From positions 1-64,000 of the forward strand of contig JBOEGR010000031.1 of assembly GCA_050633525.1 (NCBI GenBank): a DNA stretch of 64,000 nucleotides. The letters run 5' to 3'. This document shows, in pieces, positions 52,729-61,774 of the stretch (its first letter is position 1; each line of letters begins with the position of its first letter). Below the pieces are notes generated by a model, which ran no database searches, had not been told where the DNA came from, and worked only from the letters and a program-made list of their open reading frames with translations. The translations under genes and the position numbers were made by a program. Source of the stretch: CANLBN01 sp050633525. GTDB taxonomy: Bacteria > Pseudomonadota > Gammaproteobacteria > Pseudomonadales > Cellvibrionaceae.

Positions 52729-53670
52729 TCATTGAAAATAATTATCCAAAATACTCACTATTTTTTCTGCATAACGTGGATCAGTCGCATAACCAGCGGC
52801 TTGCAACTCTTTAATAAATGTCTCACTATCATCAACTGATTTCAATGCTTGCTGATATCGTGGCTGGGTTAAGAATTCTTTATAATCTTTAAACGATTCT
52901 GCTATAGAGTCATAACGCCTAAAATTAGCTGACTCTTTTTCTGCCACACCGTCCTTGTATTCTAATGTCGAAACATTAACATGATGACCTTCCCAGCGAC
53001 TATCTGCTTTAATATTAAACAGGTTGAATGAGTGATTACCATAACGATCCCGAATGGTGTGCTCTCCCCACCCCGTTTCTAATGCTGCCTGAGCAATTAA
53101 TGCCTTGTAATCAACACCCATATCTTGTGCTACTTTTTTTGCATAAGGTGTGAGTGCTTCAATAAATTCTTTGGGACTACCAATACTATCTAACGCTCGT
53201 GTGTCCTTATCACGTTGTTGATAGAAATTAGTTAAATCGCCAGAAGAATAATCACGATAAGGGTTGTTACTGATAGTACGATCAGGGACGTTATTGCCTT
53301 CTGCGTTATCTATTTTTTTATCCGTAGTACTATCTGGAGCATAAGTTCCTTTAAGTTGCCTAAAGAGAACTTCCGCTAAGCCTAACTTCCCCCCTTCCGA
53401 TAAAGATAAGCTCATTTGTTGATCTAACATATCTTTATGAAAATTAACCTCAAAACTATTTAGAGGATTATCCTTAGCAAACACATCATTAGCCGAACGC
53501 ATACTTTTCAACATCATTTGCATAAACATTGATTCAAATTGCTCTGCAATTTTTCTTAATGCCGCATCTTGATTATCATGACCCAATTGACGAATATTAT
53601 TAAGCTGATTTAGATCAGTATAAGATTGCTGAGTCTGTAGACGTGTCATATCGTTAGTTAAGTTATTCAT
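52729..53670 (-). CDS. flgJ: Flagellar rod cap / peptidoglycan hydrolase FlgJ
   Basis: Dual-domain, 313 residues. Residues 1-105 are the rod-scaffolding domain (AEQFESMFMQMMLKSMRSAND). Residues about 160-313 are a beta-N-acetylglucosaminidase domain (GH73 type) with ALIAQAALETGWGEH, the glutamate being the expected catalytic acid, and YGNHSFNLFNIKAD. It acts in the periplasm to let the rod pass through the wall. The linker is Asp/Asn-rich. It sits between flgI (10 bases) and flgK. Confidence 0.95.
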   Translation of the reverse strand: MNNLTNDMTRLQTQQSYTDLNQLNNIRQLGHDNQDAALRKIAEQFESMFMQMMLKSMRSANDVFAKDNPLNSFEVNFHKDMLDQQMSLSLSEGGKLGLAEVLFRQLKGTYAPDSTTDKKIDNAEGNNVPDRTISNNPYRDYSSGDLTNFYQQRDKDTRALDSIGSPKEFIEALTPYAKKVAQDMGVDYKALIAQAALETGWGEHTIRDRYGNHSFNLFNIKADSRWEGHHVNVSTLEYKDGVAEKESANFRRYDSIAESFKDYKEFLTQPRYQQALKSVDDSETFIKELQAAGYATDPRYAEKIVSILDNYFQ

Positions 53671-53680
53671 TTTTGGCTCA

Positions 53681-54790
53681 CTAAATTACCACTAACTCAG
53701 CTTTAAGGGCGCCCGCTTGCTTTAGCGCCTCTAAAATTGCCATTAAATCGCCCGGTGCTGCACCTACATCATTCACTGCTCGCACTAATTCATCCAGAGT
53801 GGGGCCTGGTGAAAAACGAAACATAGGATTAATTTGCTGTTCTGCAGTGACATTGCTACTCGGCAAGACGACGGTTGCACCACTGGCTAAGGTATCAGGC
53901 TGGCTAACTTCGACATCCTCCGCAACCGTTACCGTTAAACTACCATGAGTAACAGCGACAGGAGATACACGGACATGATTGCCCACAACGATCGTACCCG
54001 TACGAGAATTAATCACCACTCTAGCTGCCTCCTCGCCCGGCTTTACTTCTAAATTTTCAAGCAATGATATAAAATCGACTCGTTGTGAAGGATTGCGTGG
54101 CCCATTAACTTCTATCGACATTGCATCCGTTGCTCTCGCAACATTCGGCCCCAACAAATCATTAATGCTGTCGGCAATACGTTTAGCACTCGTAAAGTCA
54201 GCCCGATGTAAATTAAAAACAATAGGCTGATTAGATGCGAAGCGATTCGGAATTGAACGTTCAACAGATGCCCCGTTGGGAACCCGTCCAACACTGGGTA
54301 TATTGATAGTTAAACGAGAACCATCAGCACCATCAACACCTAAGCCACCAACCACCAAATTACCCTGTGCTAAAGCATAAATATTGCCATCAGCTCCTTT
54401 TAGGGGAGTCATCAACAAGGTGCCTCCACGTAAGCTTTTCGCATTACCAATAGACGATACGGTGATATCCAGTTGTTGACCTGGTTTCGCAAACGGTGGC
54501 AACTCAGAATGTACCGCAACAGCCGCAACGTTTTTTAGCTGTAAACGAGCGCCTTCCGGAATCGCAATACCAAATTGTTTAATCATATTAATAAACGATT
54601 CAGTCGTGAAAGGCGTTTGGTTAGTTTGGTCACCAGAACCATCTAAACCAACTACAAGTCCATAGCCTACTAGAGGGTTACTGCGCACCCCCGCTATACT
54701 GGTAATATCTTTTATACGTTCAGCATGAATCGCTGTTGACAATAAGCATCCTAAAAAGATAAATGAGCTATACGATAAAATGTTTTTCAT
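53681..54790 (-). CDS. flgI: Flagellar P-ring protein FlgI
   Basis: Subunit of the periplasmic P-ring. 369 residues with a signal peptide of about 23 residues ending at Ala-His-Ala, then ERIKDITSIAGVRSNPLVGYGLVVGLDGSGDQTNQ and ending ALKQAGALKAELVVI, both family-typical. It starts 37 bases after flgH. Confidence 0.96.
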   Translation of the reverse strand: MKNILSYSSFIFLGCLLSTAIHAERIKDITSIAGVRSNPLVGYGLVVGLDGSGDQTNQTPFTTESFINMIKQFGIAIPEGARLQLKNVAAVAVHSELPPFAKPGQQLDITVSSIGNAKSLRGGTLLMTPLKGADGNIYALAQGNLVVGGLGVDGADGSRLTINIPSVGRVPNGASVERSIPNRFASNQPIVFNLHRADFTSAKRIADSINDLLGPNVARATDAMSIEVNGPRNPSQRVDFISLLENLEVKPGEEAARVVINSRTGTIVVGNHVRVSPVAVTHGSLTVTVAEDVEVSQPDTLASGATVVLPSSNVTAEQQINPMFRFSPGPTLDELVRAVNDVGAAPGDLMAILEALKQAGALKAELVVI

Positions 54791-54827
54791 CTCGGTTCCC
54801 TATTGTTTTTCGATAAACACATGATAT

Positions 54828-55550
54828 CTAAAACGGCCAAAAGGGACTGTTAAAGAACTTACTTAACCAACCCATCTCTTGAGAACTGGCTAATTCGCCT
54901 GTACCACTATAAGAAATTCTTGCATTGGCTAGTTTGGTCGATGCCACTTCGTTACTTAGCGTGACATCAGCGGGACGCAACATACCACTAATACGAATAT
55001 ATTCATCACCGCGGTTTAAGGTCATCCATTTTTCACCTTTAACTAATAGATTCCCGTTAGGCATAACATCGGTAATGGTGACACTGATATTACCTTGCAA
55101 ACTATTGCTTTGATCGGCACTAGCATCACCTGCAAAATTTCTATCTTGTGCTGCATTGGTAGGCAATGTTACTTCACCAAAAATGGGTAACTTTTTGGTG
55201 AGATCTTTACCCAAAATAGTTCCCAAGCCATTTTCTAGAAGTGAAACTTCACTTTCCTTATCAACAGCAACGGCACTTGATTTTGAGGAAACTGTTCGTT
55301 CATTTAAAACAATCGTAATAATATCCCCTATACGATGATTGTTTGTGTTTCCAAACAAAGACATCCCATAGTTTGCAACGAACAAACTACCTTCTTCTGG
55401 TTTAGGTCTTTGAGGTGTTGGAGCAATAACTGGCGCAAAATTAGGATCATCGGGTTCGATAGGCATTAAACTTTCACATGCTGATAAAAAAATCACCGCA
55501 AATAAAATGAGTAGTGCTCGGTTTATTTTAAAAAAGGTTAATTTATTCAT
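54828..55550 (-). CDS. flgH: Flagellar L-ring lipoprotein FlgH
   Basis: Outer-membrane L-ring subunit, 240 residues. The signal sequence ends in the lipobox LSAC, so it is a lipoprotein. The mature part has GSLFVANYGMSLFGNTNNHRIGDIITIVLNE, typical of FlgH, and GEKWMTLNRGDEYIRISGMLRP. I start it at the ATG of 55550 because AAGGCG precedes it and the signal peptide fits; an earlier in-frame start at 55613 would overlap flgG and spoil the signal peptide. Confidence 0.95.
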   Translation of the reverse strand: MNKLTFFKINRALLILFAVIFLSACESLMPIEPDDPNFAPVIAPTPQRPKPEEGSLFVANYGMSLFGNTNNHRIGDIITIVLNERTVSSKSSAVAVDKESEVSLLENGLGTILGKDLTKKLPIFGEVTLPTNAAQDRNFAGDASADQSNSLQGNISVTITDVMPNGNLLVKGEKWMTLNRGDEYIRISGMLRPADVTLSNEVASTKLANARISYSGTGELASSQEMGWLSKFFNSPFWPF

Positions 55551-55563
55551 CGCCTTATAGCAC

Positions 55564-56349
55564 CTATAAATTCTGAGAAATAAACTGAAGCATCTGATCT
55601 GCTGTGGAAACAACTTTTGAATTCATTTCATAAGCTCTCTGTGTGGTAATCATATTCACCATCTCTTCAACAATATCGACATTAGAAGTTTCCAAAGAAC
55701 CTTGAATAATACTACCTAAACCATTCAATCCTGGAGTACCTGTTTGAGGGTCGCCACTGGATGCAGTTTGAACAAATAAATTCCCTCCCAGTGATTGCAA
55801 ACCAGCTGGGTTTACAAAATCTGTTAACTGAATATCACCTAACTGTTGCGGATCAGCAATACCCGTAATTGAGGCGCTCACAATGCCGTCAGAGCTAATG
55901 GTAATATTGCTCACATTTTCTGGAACGGTGATATTTGGTTGCAGTAAATAACCACTAGCATTCACTATGTCTCCGTTATTATTCAGGTGAAACTCGCCAT
56001 TACGCGTGTAGGCAGTTTCACCATTAGGCAATTGTATTTGAAAAAAGCCTCTATTATTAATGGCCATATCAAGGCCTTGCTCTGTTACCTGTAAATTACC
56101 ACCTGAAAATTGCTTTTGAGTGCCCACCACACGAACGCCTGTACCTATCTGTAGGCCCGAGGGTAACTGAGTGTCTTGTGAAGATTGACCACCAGGTTGT
56201 CGTTGTATTTGATAAAGTAAATCTTCAAAATTAACATGGTCACGCTTAAAGCCAACAGTTGCAGCATTAGCCAAATTATTTGAAATAGTTGATAGCTTTA
56301 CATCTTGTGCTGCTAAACCGGTTTTACTTATATAAAGTGCTGCGTGCAT
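55564..56349 (-). CDS. flgG: Flagellar distal rod protein FlgG
   Basis: 261 residues. N-terminal ALYISKTGLAAQDVKLSTISNNLANAATVGFKRD and C-terminal SNVDIVEEMVNMITTQRAYEMNSKVVSTADQMLQFISQNL are the FlgG signature. It lies 79 bases after flgF and 13 before flgH. Confidence 0.97.
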   Translation of the reverse strand: MHAALYISKTGLAAQDVKLSTISNNLANAATVGFKRDHVNFEDLLYQIQRQPGGQSSQDTQLPSGLQIGTGVRVVGTQKQFSGGNLQVTEQGLDMAINNRGFFQIQLPNGETAYTRNGEFHLNNNGDIVNASGYLLQPNITVPENVSNITISSDGIVSASITGIADPQQLGDIQLTDFVNPAGLQSLGGNLFVQTASSGDPQTGTPGLNGLGSIIQGSLETSNVDIVEEMVNMITTQRAYEMNSKVVSTADQMLQFISQNL

Positions 56350-56428
56350 AATAATTCTCTTTTCGTTTATCTCTTTTAATTCAATTTATTACTGCCAAGT
56401 GATATCACTTTAATTTTCATCATATACC

Positions 56429-57175
56429 TTAAGAGGATTGCAATAATCGCGCCGATGCTTCGGAATTTTGCTGTGCGGTCTGCATTAATTTTACAGACAT
56501 TTCATATTGACGGGATAAAGTTAAAACTCGCGTCAACTCTTCCATCGGATTAACGTTACTACCTTCTAAAAAACCAGAAGTGATTCTAATATCAGGGTCC
56601 GGCTCTAACTCTTGGTTTTCGTTTTTTGCATATAAAAGACCATCACTTCTTTTTTCCAGATCATTAACATCAGGATTAACTAATTTGATTCTAGCGACTT
56701 CAGACAAGGCATCTGGTGAGGCGCCTTTAATGACAATACTGATAATTCCGTCGCTTGCTATTTCAATTTTCTGAAATTCAGGCAATGCGATCGGCCCGCC
56801 ATTGCCCATCACCGGCAAATTATTACCGGTAAGCAACATGCCATTACTATCTACTTTCAGATTGCCTACTCGAGTATATGCCTCACCTTCATTTGCCGTT
56901 TGCACAGCAATAAACCCATTACCCTCTACTGCAACATCCATATCTTCACCCGTTTGAATCATCGGACCAGGCTTAAAATTAATAGCGGGGCTTTCTGTTA
57001 ATGCATAAGCACGCGTCGCATGCCCATCACCGTAGTAAACACCCATGCTTCTTGCTTGTTCAAAATCACCACGAAAACCCGTTGTATTTGCATTTGCTAA
57101 ATTATTAGCACGAACTGATTGGCCCATCATATTGTGCTTGGCTGCAGTCATCGCAACATAAAGTGCTTTATCCAT
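56429..57175 (-). CDS. flgF: Flagellar proximal rod protein FlgF
   Basis: 248 residues. MDKALYVAMTAAKHNMMGQSVRANNLANANTTGFRGD and SGFLEGSNVNPMEELTRVLTLSRQYEMSVKLMQTA identify FlgF. The start at 57175 has a GAGGTAAC ribosome site; an ATG at 57199 has none. First gene of the flgF-flgL unit, with a sigma-54 site 68 bases upstream and the flgE terminator beyond that. Confidence 0.95.
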   Translation of the reverse strand: MDKALYVAMTAAKHNMMGQSVRANNLANANTTGFRGDFEQARSMGVYYGDGHATRAYALTESPAINFKPGPMIQTGEDMDVAVEGNGFIAVQTANEGEAYTRVGNLKVDSNGMLLTGNNLPVMGNGGPIALPEFQKIEIASDGIISIVIKGASPDALSEVARIKLVNPDVNDLEKRSDGLLYAKNENQELEPDPDIRITSGFLEGSNVNPMEELTRVLTLSRQYEMSVKLMQTAQQNSEASARLLQSS

Positions 57176-57242
57176 TTTGTTACCTCGTACAAGAGCCAAA
57201 ACACTGCTATTTTTTTGGCTTTAAAAGTATTAACAAGATAAG

Positions 57243-57258
57243 AGCAAGAAGAGTGCCA
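57243..57258 (-). promoter_or_regulatory. Sigma-54 promoter of flgF operon
   Basis: On the minus strand TGGCAC-N5-TTGCT, a perfect -24/-12 element, 68 bases before the flgF ATG. Confidence 0.85.
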
Positions 57259-57319
57259 ATAAAAGAGAACCGCTATTTAAAGAAGGCTAAAAACAATCTT
57301 AAAATAGGTTTGGAGACAA

Positions 57320-57344
57320 TAAAAAGGCGCAATAAAGCGCCTTT
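57320..57344 (-). terminator. Terminator after flgE
   Basis: AAAGGCGC and GCGCCTTT enclose a six-base loop 26 bases after the flgE stop and are followed, on the minus strand, by a T tract. It separates flgBCDE from flgF-flgL. Confidence 0.8.
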
Positions 57345-57369
57345 AATATTTAGGAAAAAGAATAAGTAG

Positions 57370-58965
57370 TTAACGTAAATTAATGATAGTTTGTGTAGTT
57401 TGGTCAGCGGTTTCAATTGTTTTAGCGCTCGCCTGAAAATTACGCTGAGCAATAATAAGGTTAACCAATTGCTCAGACAAATCAACATTCGATTCTTCAA
57501 GTGCTCCCGATTGAACAAGACCTAAAGAAGCTGTTCCTGGCTCTCCCACCAAAGGAACACCAGAATCAAATGTTTCAGCCCAAGAAGTATCCCCTACCGG
57601 CTCCAAGCCTTGAGGGTTAGAAAAATCGGCTAAAGCAATTTGCGCTAATACTCGGTTTTGACCATTGGTATAGCGAGCAAAAACAAAACCCGTATCATCA
57701 ATGGATAATCCCGCTAGACGACCCGTGGTGGTACCATTTTGACTAGCTGCGCGGACTTCAAAATCGCCACTAACCTGTGTACTTCCCGTCATCGAAAGTT
57801 CAAAGTTTGAACCTGTTGGCCCAGTAGCGCCAATCACATCACCAGCATCATCTAAAGGAGTCCAGTTTTCAATATCGATATCTGAAGAAGCGACCTCATC
57901 AAAATCACCTGTTGGAGTAAAGTATAAATCGAATACCGCTAAGGTCGCCGTGTCGATTGGATCAAGTGGGTCTGTTGGAGCGCCTACATTTTCACCATCC
58001 ACCAATACTGCCATTTGCCAGTGGTTTGCAGTCGTTGCTGTATTGCTAGGGTCGTATGGTTGCTTAATAAAATATTGCTGCAATACATGGGGGTTACCCA
58101 AACTATCATAAACTGTTAGGGCGGTTGAATGATTGTAGGTTGTTGAATCTTCCGCATCAAAACCACTTGCCATTTGCGTCGTTGGCGTATCAGTTAAAGC
58201 TGGAGCACCAGCTACTGTTGGGTTAGTTGATAATTCAAAACCTTCCTCTAAAATAATTTCAACGACACCACCATTGTTAACTGCTTCTACACCCGTTATC
58301 CCATTTAATGTTGCCGCAATTGTAGCCGCAGTATCATCACCTGTACCTGCAGAAGAAGAGATTGTCGTCGTAACAGGAAGCCCATCTGCATTTGTAACTT
58401 CAATATCCACATCAGCACCATCTAGTGCAGTGATACGTGCAGCTGAAATGCTGTAGCCCGTTTGTGGAGGTAATTCTCTAGAATCAACGTTGACCTGACT
58501 TTCAATTTCTGTCGTCGATTGTGGTTGTAAATTTCTACTGGTAATTTGTATATCTGAAGCAAGTGAGTTCACATTGCCATTACCATCGGCAAGAAATCCT
58601 TGTAGACGAGCATTAATATTATTAACAACATAACCGTCTTCATCTAGCCCGAACGTTCCTGAGCGAGTAAATGTTTGATCGCCATTTAAATTAGTGACAA
58701 AAAAACCTGACCCACTAATGGCCAAATCTAAAATATTATCGGTAAAAGAAATATTTCCCTGCTGAAACTGCTGAGCAACATCTTGCACGCGAACGCCACT
58801 ACCTATTTGAGAAGAACCACTACCAATAGAAGAGGCATAAACATCTCCAAATTCTGCTCTGGATTTTTTAAAACCCGTTGTAGAAGCATTGGCAATATTA
58901 TTACCAGTAATTCGTAAATCATCATTTGCTGCACGAATGCCACTGAGTGCGGTGTTAAAAGGCAT
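57370..58965 (-). CDS. flgE: Flagellar hook protein FlgE
   Basis: Hook subunit of 531 residues. N-terminal MPFNTALSGIRAANDDLRITGNNIANASTTGFKKSRAEFGDVYASS and the C-terminal ALEESNVDLSEQLVNLIIAQRNFQASAKTIETADQTTQTIINLR are conserved. The centre has the hook D2-type variable region. An AGGAG ribosome site lies upstream of the ATG. It follows flgD by 21 bases and ends at a terminator. Confidence 0.96.
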   Translation of the reverse strand: MPFNTALSGIRAANDDLRITGNNIANASTTGFKKSRAEFGDVYASSIGSGSSQIGSGVRVQDVAQQFQQGNISFTDNILDLAISGSGFFVTNLNGDQTFTRSGTFGLDEDGYVVNNINARLQGFLADGNGNVNSLASDIQITSRNLQPQSTTEIESQVNVDSRELPPQTGYSISAARITALDGADVDIEVTNADGLPVTTTISSSAGTGDDTAATIAATLNGITGVEAVNNGGVVEIILEEGFELSTNPTVAGAPALTDTPTTQMASGFDAEDSTTYNHSTALTVYDSLGNPHVLQQYFIKQPYDPSNTATTANHWQMAVLVDGENVGAPTDPLDPIDTATLAVFDLYFTPTGDFDEVASSDIDIENWTPLDDAGDVIGATGPTGSNFELSMTGSTQVSGDFEVRAASQNGTTTGRLAGLSIDDTGFVFARYTNGQNRVLAQIALADFSNPQGLEPVGDTSWAETFDSGVPLVGEPGTASLGLVQSGALEESNVDLSEQLVNLIIAQRNFQASAKTIETADQTTQTIINLR

Positions 58966-58986
58966 AAATTACTCCTACTTTACTAC

Positions 58987-59706
58987 TTAATTAAATTGTT
59001 TAATGTCATTAATACTGACGGGGCCAATACCCGCTAGATTAAGCACTAGCTGATTATTACTGTCGACCGTCACGCTATTCACATTCGCCGTTAACGCGGT
59101 ATCAAGCTGTTGTGGCTCACCATCTTGACTAGCAATCACCTCAAAACGAAGATCCCCTGACGTAATCGGATCTTCCGAACGCCAATCCGTAAGCTCTCCA
59201 TTTATTTCTAAACGCGTACCATCCCATCTAAACACTAAGCTACCGGCCTCTTGTGCTCCCATTGGAATGGCTTCTAATAAACTTCCATCTTGATCATATA
59301 CATTCATTGTCATTTCAGATGTTGAAGCTGGGACATCGATATTTCCGCCCACAAAACCACCCTCAGCTAGTTGAGCTTGAGATGTGGGTACCGCAACAGA
59401 GGTGCCCACTAATGATGATGCTTGTAAAGCTTGGTTAGAAATAAAATTAGCAGAGAAATCATCAAAGCTATTATTTAAACGATCCAGTCCTTCAACTGAA
59501 CTAAATTGGGCTAATTGAGCCACAAACTCAGAATTATCTTGTGGGCTTAAAGGGTTTTGATTTTCTAGCTGAGTAATCATTAGCTCTAAAAATGCGGTTT
59601 GACCCAACTCATTGCTATCCTCAGTACTAGTAGTTTCCGTTTCTTGCTGTTGACTTGTATTTAAACTCAAACTACTGAGGTAGGGGTTTGTACTAATATC
59701 CGACAT
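58987..59706 (-). CDS. flgD: Flagellar hook cap protein FlgD
   Basis: 239-residue hook scaffolding protein. ELGQTAFLELMITQLENQNPLSPQDNSEFVAQLAQFSSVEGL is the FlgD signature, followed by the Tudor-like and Fn3-like domains (about 100-230). A GGAGAGAGG ribosome site precedes the ATG. It lies 50 bases after flgC. Confidence 0.95.
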   Translation of the reverse strand: MSDISTNPYLSSLSLNTSQQQETETTSTEDSNELGQTAFLELMITQLENQNPLSPQDNSEFVAQLAQFSSVEGLDRLNNSFDDFSANFISNQALQASSLVGTSVAVPTSQAQLAEGGFVGGNIDVPASTSEMTMNVYDQDGSLLEAIPMGAQEAGSLVFRWDGTRLEINGELTDWRSEDPITSGDLRFEVIASQDGEPQQLDTALTANVNSVTVDSNNQLVLNLAGIGPVSINDIKQFN

Positions 59707-59756
59707 TGCCTCTCTCCGCTAGATGTTCAATAGACTAGCTAATAAAATAAGTATGT

Positions 59757-60185
59757 TTACTGACCCAGTGTCAGTACGCGCTGCATCATTTGTTTTGCAG
59801 AGTTCATCACTTCAACATTCATTTGAAATGAACGTGAAGCAGAAATCATATTAGTCATTTCTTCTACCACGTTAACGTTGGGGTAATACACATAACCCTC
59901 TTCATCTGCTAAGGGATGATGTGGCTCATAGCGGGGCTGAAGTGGCGCATCACTTTCTACCACATCCAAAACCTGTACACCGATATTGGCGTTATTCTCT
60001 TTTGCATCCAAATTAACCATATCGCTGTTTAATGCAGCAAAAACAGGATGTCGACCACGGTAAGTTTCATCAATGCTAGATGATGCCGCATCTGCATTAG
60101 CCAAATTACTCGCTGTTGTATTTAAACGAATACTCTGTGCATTCATGCCCGATCCAGCAATATCAAAAATGTTATTGAGTGACAT
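59757..60185 (-). CDS. flgC: Flagellar proximal rod protein FlgC
   Basis: 142 residues. FDIAGSGMNAQSIRLNTTASNLANADA and the C-terminal PNVNVVEEMTNMISASRSFQMNVEVMNSAKQMMQ match FlgC. GGGG ribosome site; two bases after flgB. Confidence 0.96.
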   Translation of the reverse strand: MSLNNIFDIAGSGMNAQSIRLNTTASNLANADAASSSIDETYRGRHPVFAALNSDMVNLDAKENNANIGVQVLDVVESDAPLQPRYEPHHPLADEEGYVYYPNVNVVEEMTNMISASRSFQMNVEVMNSAKQMMQRVLTLGQ

Positions 60186-60187
60186 TG

Positions 60188-60589
60188 TTATTCCCCTTTA
60201 ATTGCCCTTAACAAACCAGTAAACTTTCTATTTAATAAGGTAAAACTGGCTTGAAAATCTAAATTATTTTTCATAAAAGCCGCATGTTCTACTTGCTCTT
60301 CTACGGTATTACCATCGATCGATGGCTGTTGCGGCGTTCTATATAACATACTCATATCTGTTGATAATTCCTGACCCGCCATATGCTTGTCGTTGGTAAC
60401 TCTCATTGAAGATTTACTGTGTGATAAATCCACTTGCCCCTGCAGGATTCCCTTAAAATCAATATCTCTTGATTTAAATCCCGGCGTATCAGCATTTGCT
60501 AAATTATTAGCTAAGACTTGTGCACGCTGTGCGCGTACCTCAAGTGCTTGTTGATGTATGCCTAAGGCACTATTGAAGTTAATTGCCAT
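60188..60589 (-). CDS. flgB: Flagellar proximal rod protein FlgB
   Basis: 133 residues. ALGIHQQALEVRAQRAQVLANNLANADTPGFKSRDIDF identifies FlgB, with HAAFMKNNLDFQASFTLLNRKFTGLLRAIKGE at the end. First gene of flgBCDE, with a sigma-54 site 66 bases upstream. Confidence 0.96.
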   Translation of the reverse strand: MAINFNSALGIHQQALEVRAQRAQVLANNLANADTPGFKSRDIDFKGILQGQVDLSHSKSSMRVTNDKHMAGQELSTDMSMLYRTPQQPSIDGNTVEEQVEHAAFMKNNLDFQASFTLLNRKFTGLLRAIKGE

Positions 60590-60851
60590 TCAACTGATTA
60601 CCTATCTTTAATTATCACAAATGAGTTGCCATAAACGTTTACACAAGTATCAACAGCAATCCTTATGCCAAAATCACGATTAAATATAAACCCATGATTT
60701 ATATAGACTTTTATTTTTTATAGAATACGGCGCCATTCTTTTTTTGACATTACGCCACAAGACGGCAAGTTATTACCGCTATGTAAGTAAGGAAAATGAA
60801 AGGAAAAACAGAGCTAGTCTTAATTCAGAAAAGGAAAAAGGGAAAAGAATA
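60590..60851. other. Intergenic region between flgB and cheR
   Basis: Carries the flgB sigma-54 promoter; the remainder is AT-rich and shows no gene. Confidence 0.6.
60655..60670 (-). promoter_or_regulatory. Sigma-54 promoter of flgBCDE
   Basis: On the minus strand TGGCAT-N5-TTGCT at -24/-12 spacing, 66 bases before the flgB ATG. Confidence 0.8.
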
Positions 60852-60882
60852 TAGTTGTTTATTATTCAATAATAAACAACTA
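60852..60882 (-). terminator. Stem-loop after cheR
   Basis: TAGTTGTTTATTATT and its exact complement are separated by one base, seven bases after the cheR stop, and a T-rich tract follows on the minus strand. The stem is AT-rich, so termination strength is uncertain. Confidence 0.55.
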
Positions 60883-60889
60883 CAAAGAA

Positions 60890-61738
60890 TTATGGTTTTG
60901 ATTGATAAATCAAACCAGGCTGGCAATTCACCATATTAAACAATGAGGAAACGTCACCCAAGCCCTCAGATGACCCCAAACAAATATAACCTTCAGGGTT
61001 TAAAGCTTGATGCATGCGAGTTAACATCGATGATTTTGTTTCTTTTGTGAAATAAATCAATACATTACGGCAGAAAATAATATCAAACTTACCTAAATTT
61101 GCGTAACTTTCAAGTAGGTTAATAGGTTGAAAACGTATATGTTTACGAATGGCGGGCGTGACAGTCCAGCGTTTTTGGCAAGAACTAGTGAAAAATTTGC
61201 CCAAACGCTCTTTTGATAAACCTCGTCCGATAGAAAGGTGGTCATATTCACCCAACTTCGCATTTTCGAGTACTTGACTGGATAGATCGGTCGCTATAAT
61301 TTCAACACGCTTTGTAAAATTATGCTTTTCTTTGTACTCTTCTATTAACATTGCTAAGGAATAAGGTTCCTGACCAGAAGAACAGGCCGCAGACCAGATT
61401 CGAATAGGTTTGTGCTCATAACGTTTATCTGCATTCCATGCAGGCAGTAAAGTCTTTGAAAAATAATCGAAGGGGTAATTATCACGAAACCAAAATGTTT
61501 CATTGGTTGTCATAGCATCAACGACTTTTTGCTGCAGTCCTTTGTTATACCCTTTCAATTGGTGAACTAAATCAGATAAACTTTTAAAATCATAATCCAC
61601 CATAATTTGACGGATACGAGCGCTCACCAAATATGTTTTTCCGGGAGCAATCGTAATACCGCTAGCTTTCTGTAAATAATCACAGAATTCGGTAAACTCT
61701 ACATTTTCTTCCGAAAGGTTCTTTAAAGCATCAACCAT
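60890..61738 (-). CDS. cheR: Chemotaxis protein methyltransferase CheR
   Basis: Methylates glutamates of chemoreceptors using S-adenosylmethionine. 282 residues: N-terminal all-helical domain (about 1-95) then the SAM domain with RIWSAACSSGQEPYSLAMLIEEY and FDIIFCRNVLIYF. Lies 36 bases after cheV and upstream of flgB, as in Pseudomonas (cheV-cheR-flgB). Confidence 0.95.
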   Translation of the reverse strand: MVDALKNLSEENVEFTEFCDYLQKASGITIAPGKTYLVSARIRQIMVDYDFKSLSDLVHQLKGYNKGLQQKVVDAMTTNETFWFRDNYPFDYFSKTLLPAWNADKRYEHKPIRIWSAACSSGQEPYSLAMLIEEYKEKHNFTKRVEIIATDLSSQVLENAKLGEYDHLSIGRGLSKERLGKFFTSSCQKRWTVTPAIRKHIRFQPINLLESYANLGKFDIIFCRNVLIYFTKETKSSMLTRMHQALNPEGYICLGSSEGLGDVSSLFNMVNCQPGLIYQSKP

Positions 61739-61774
61739 TATGTTTCCTTATTTAACTCATCAAAGACAGCATAA

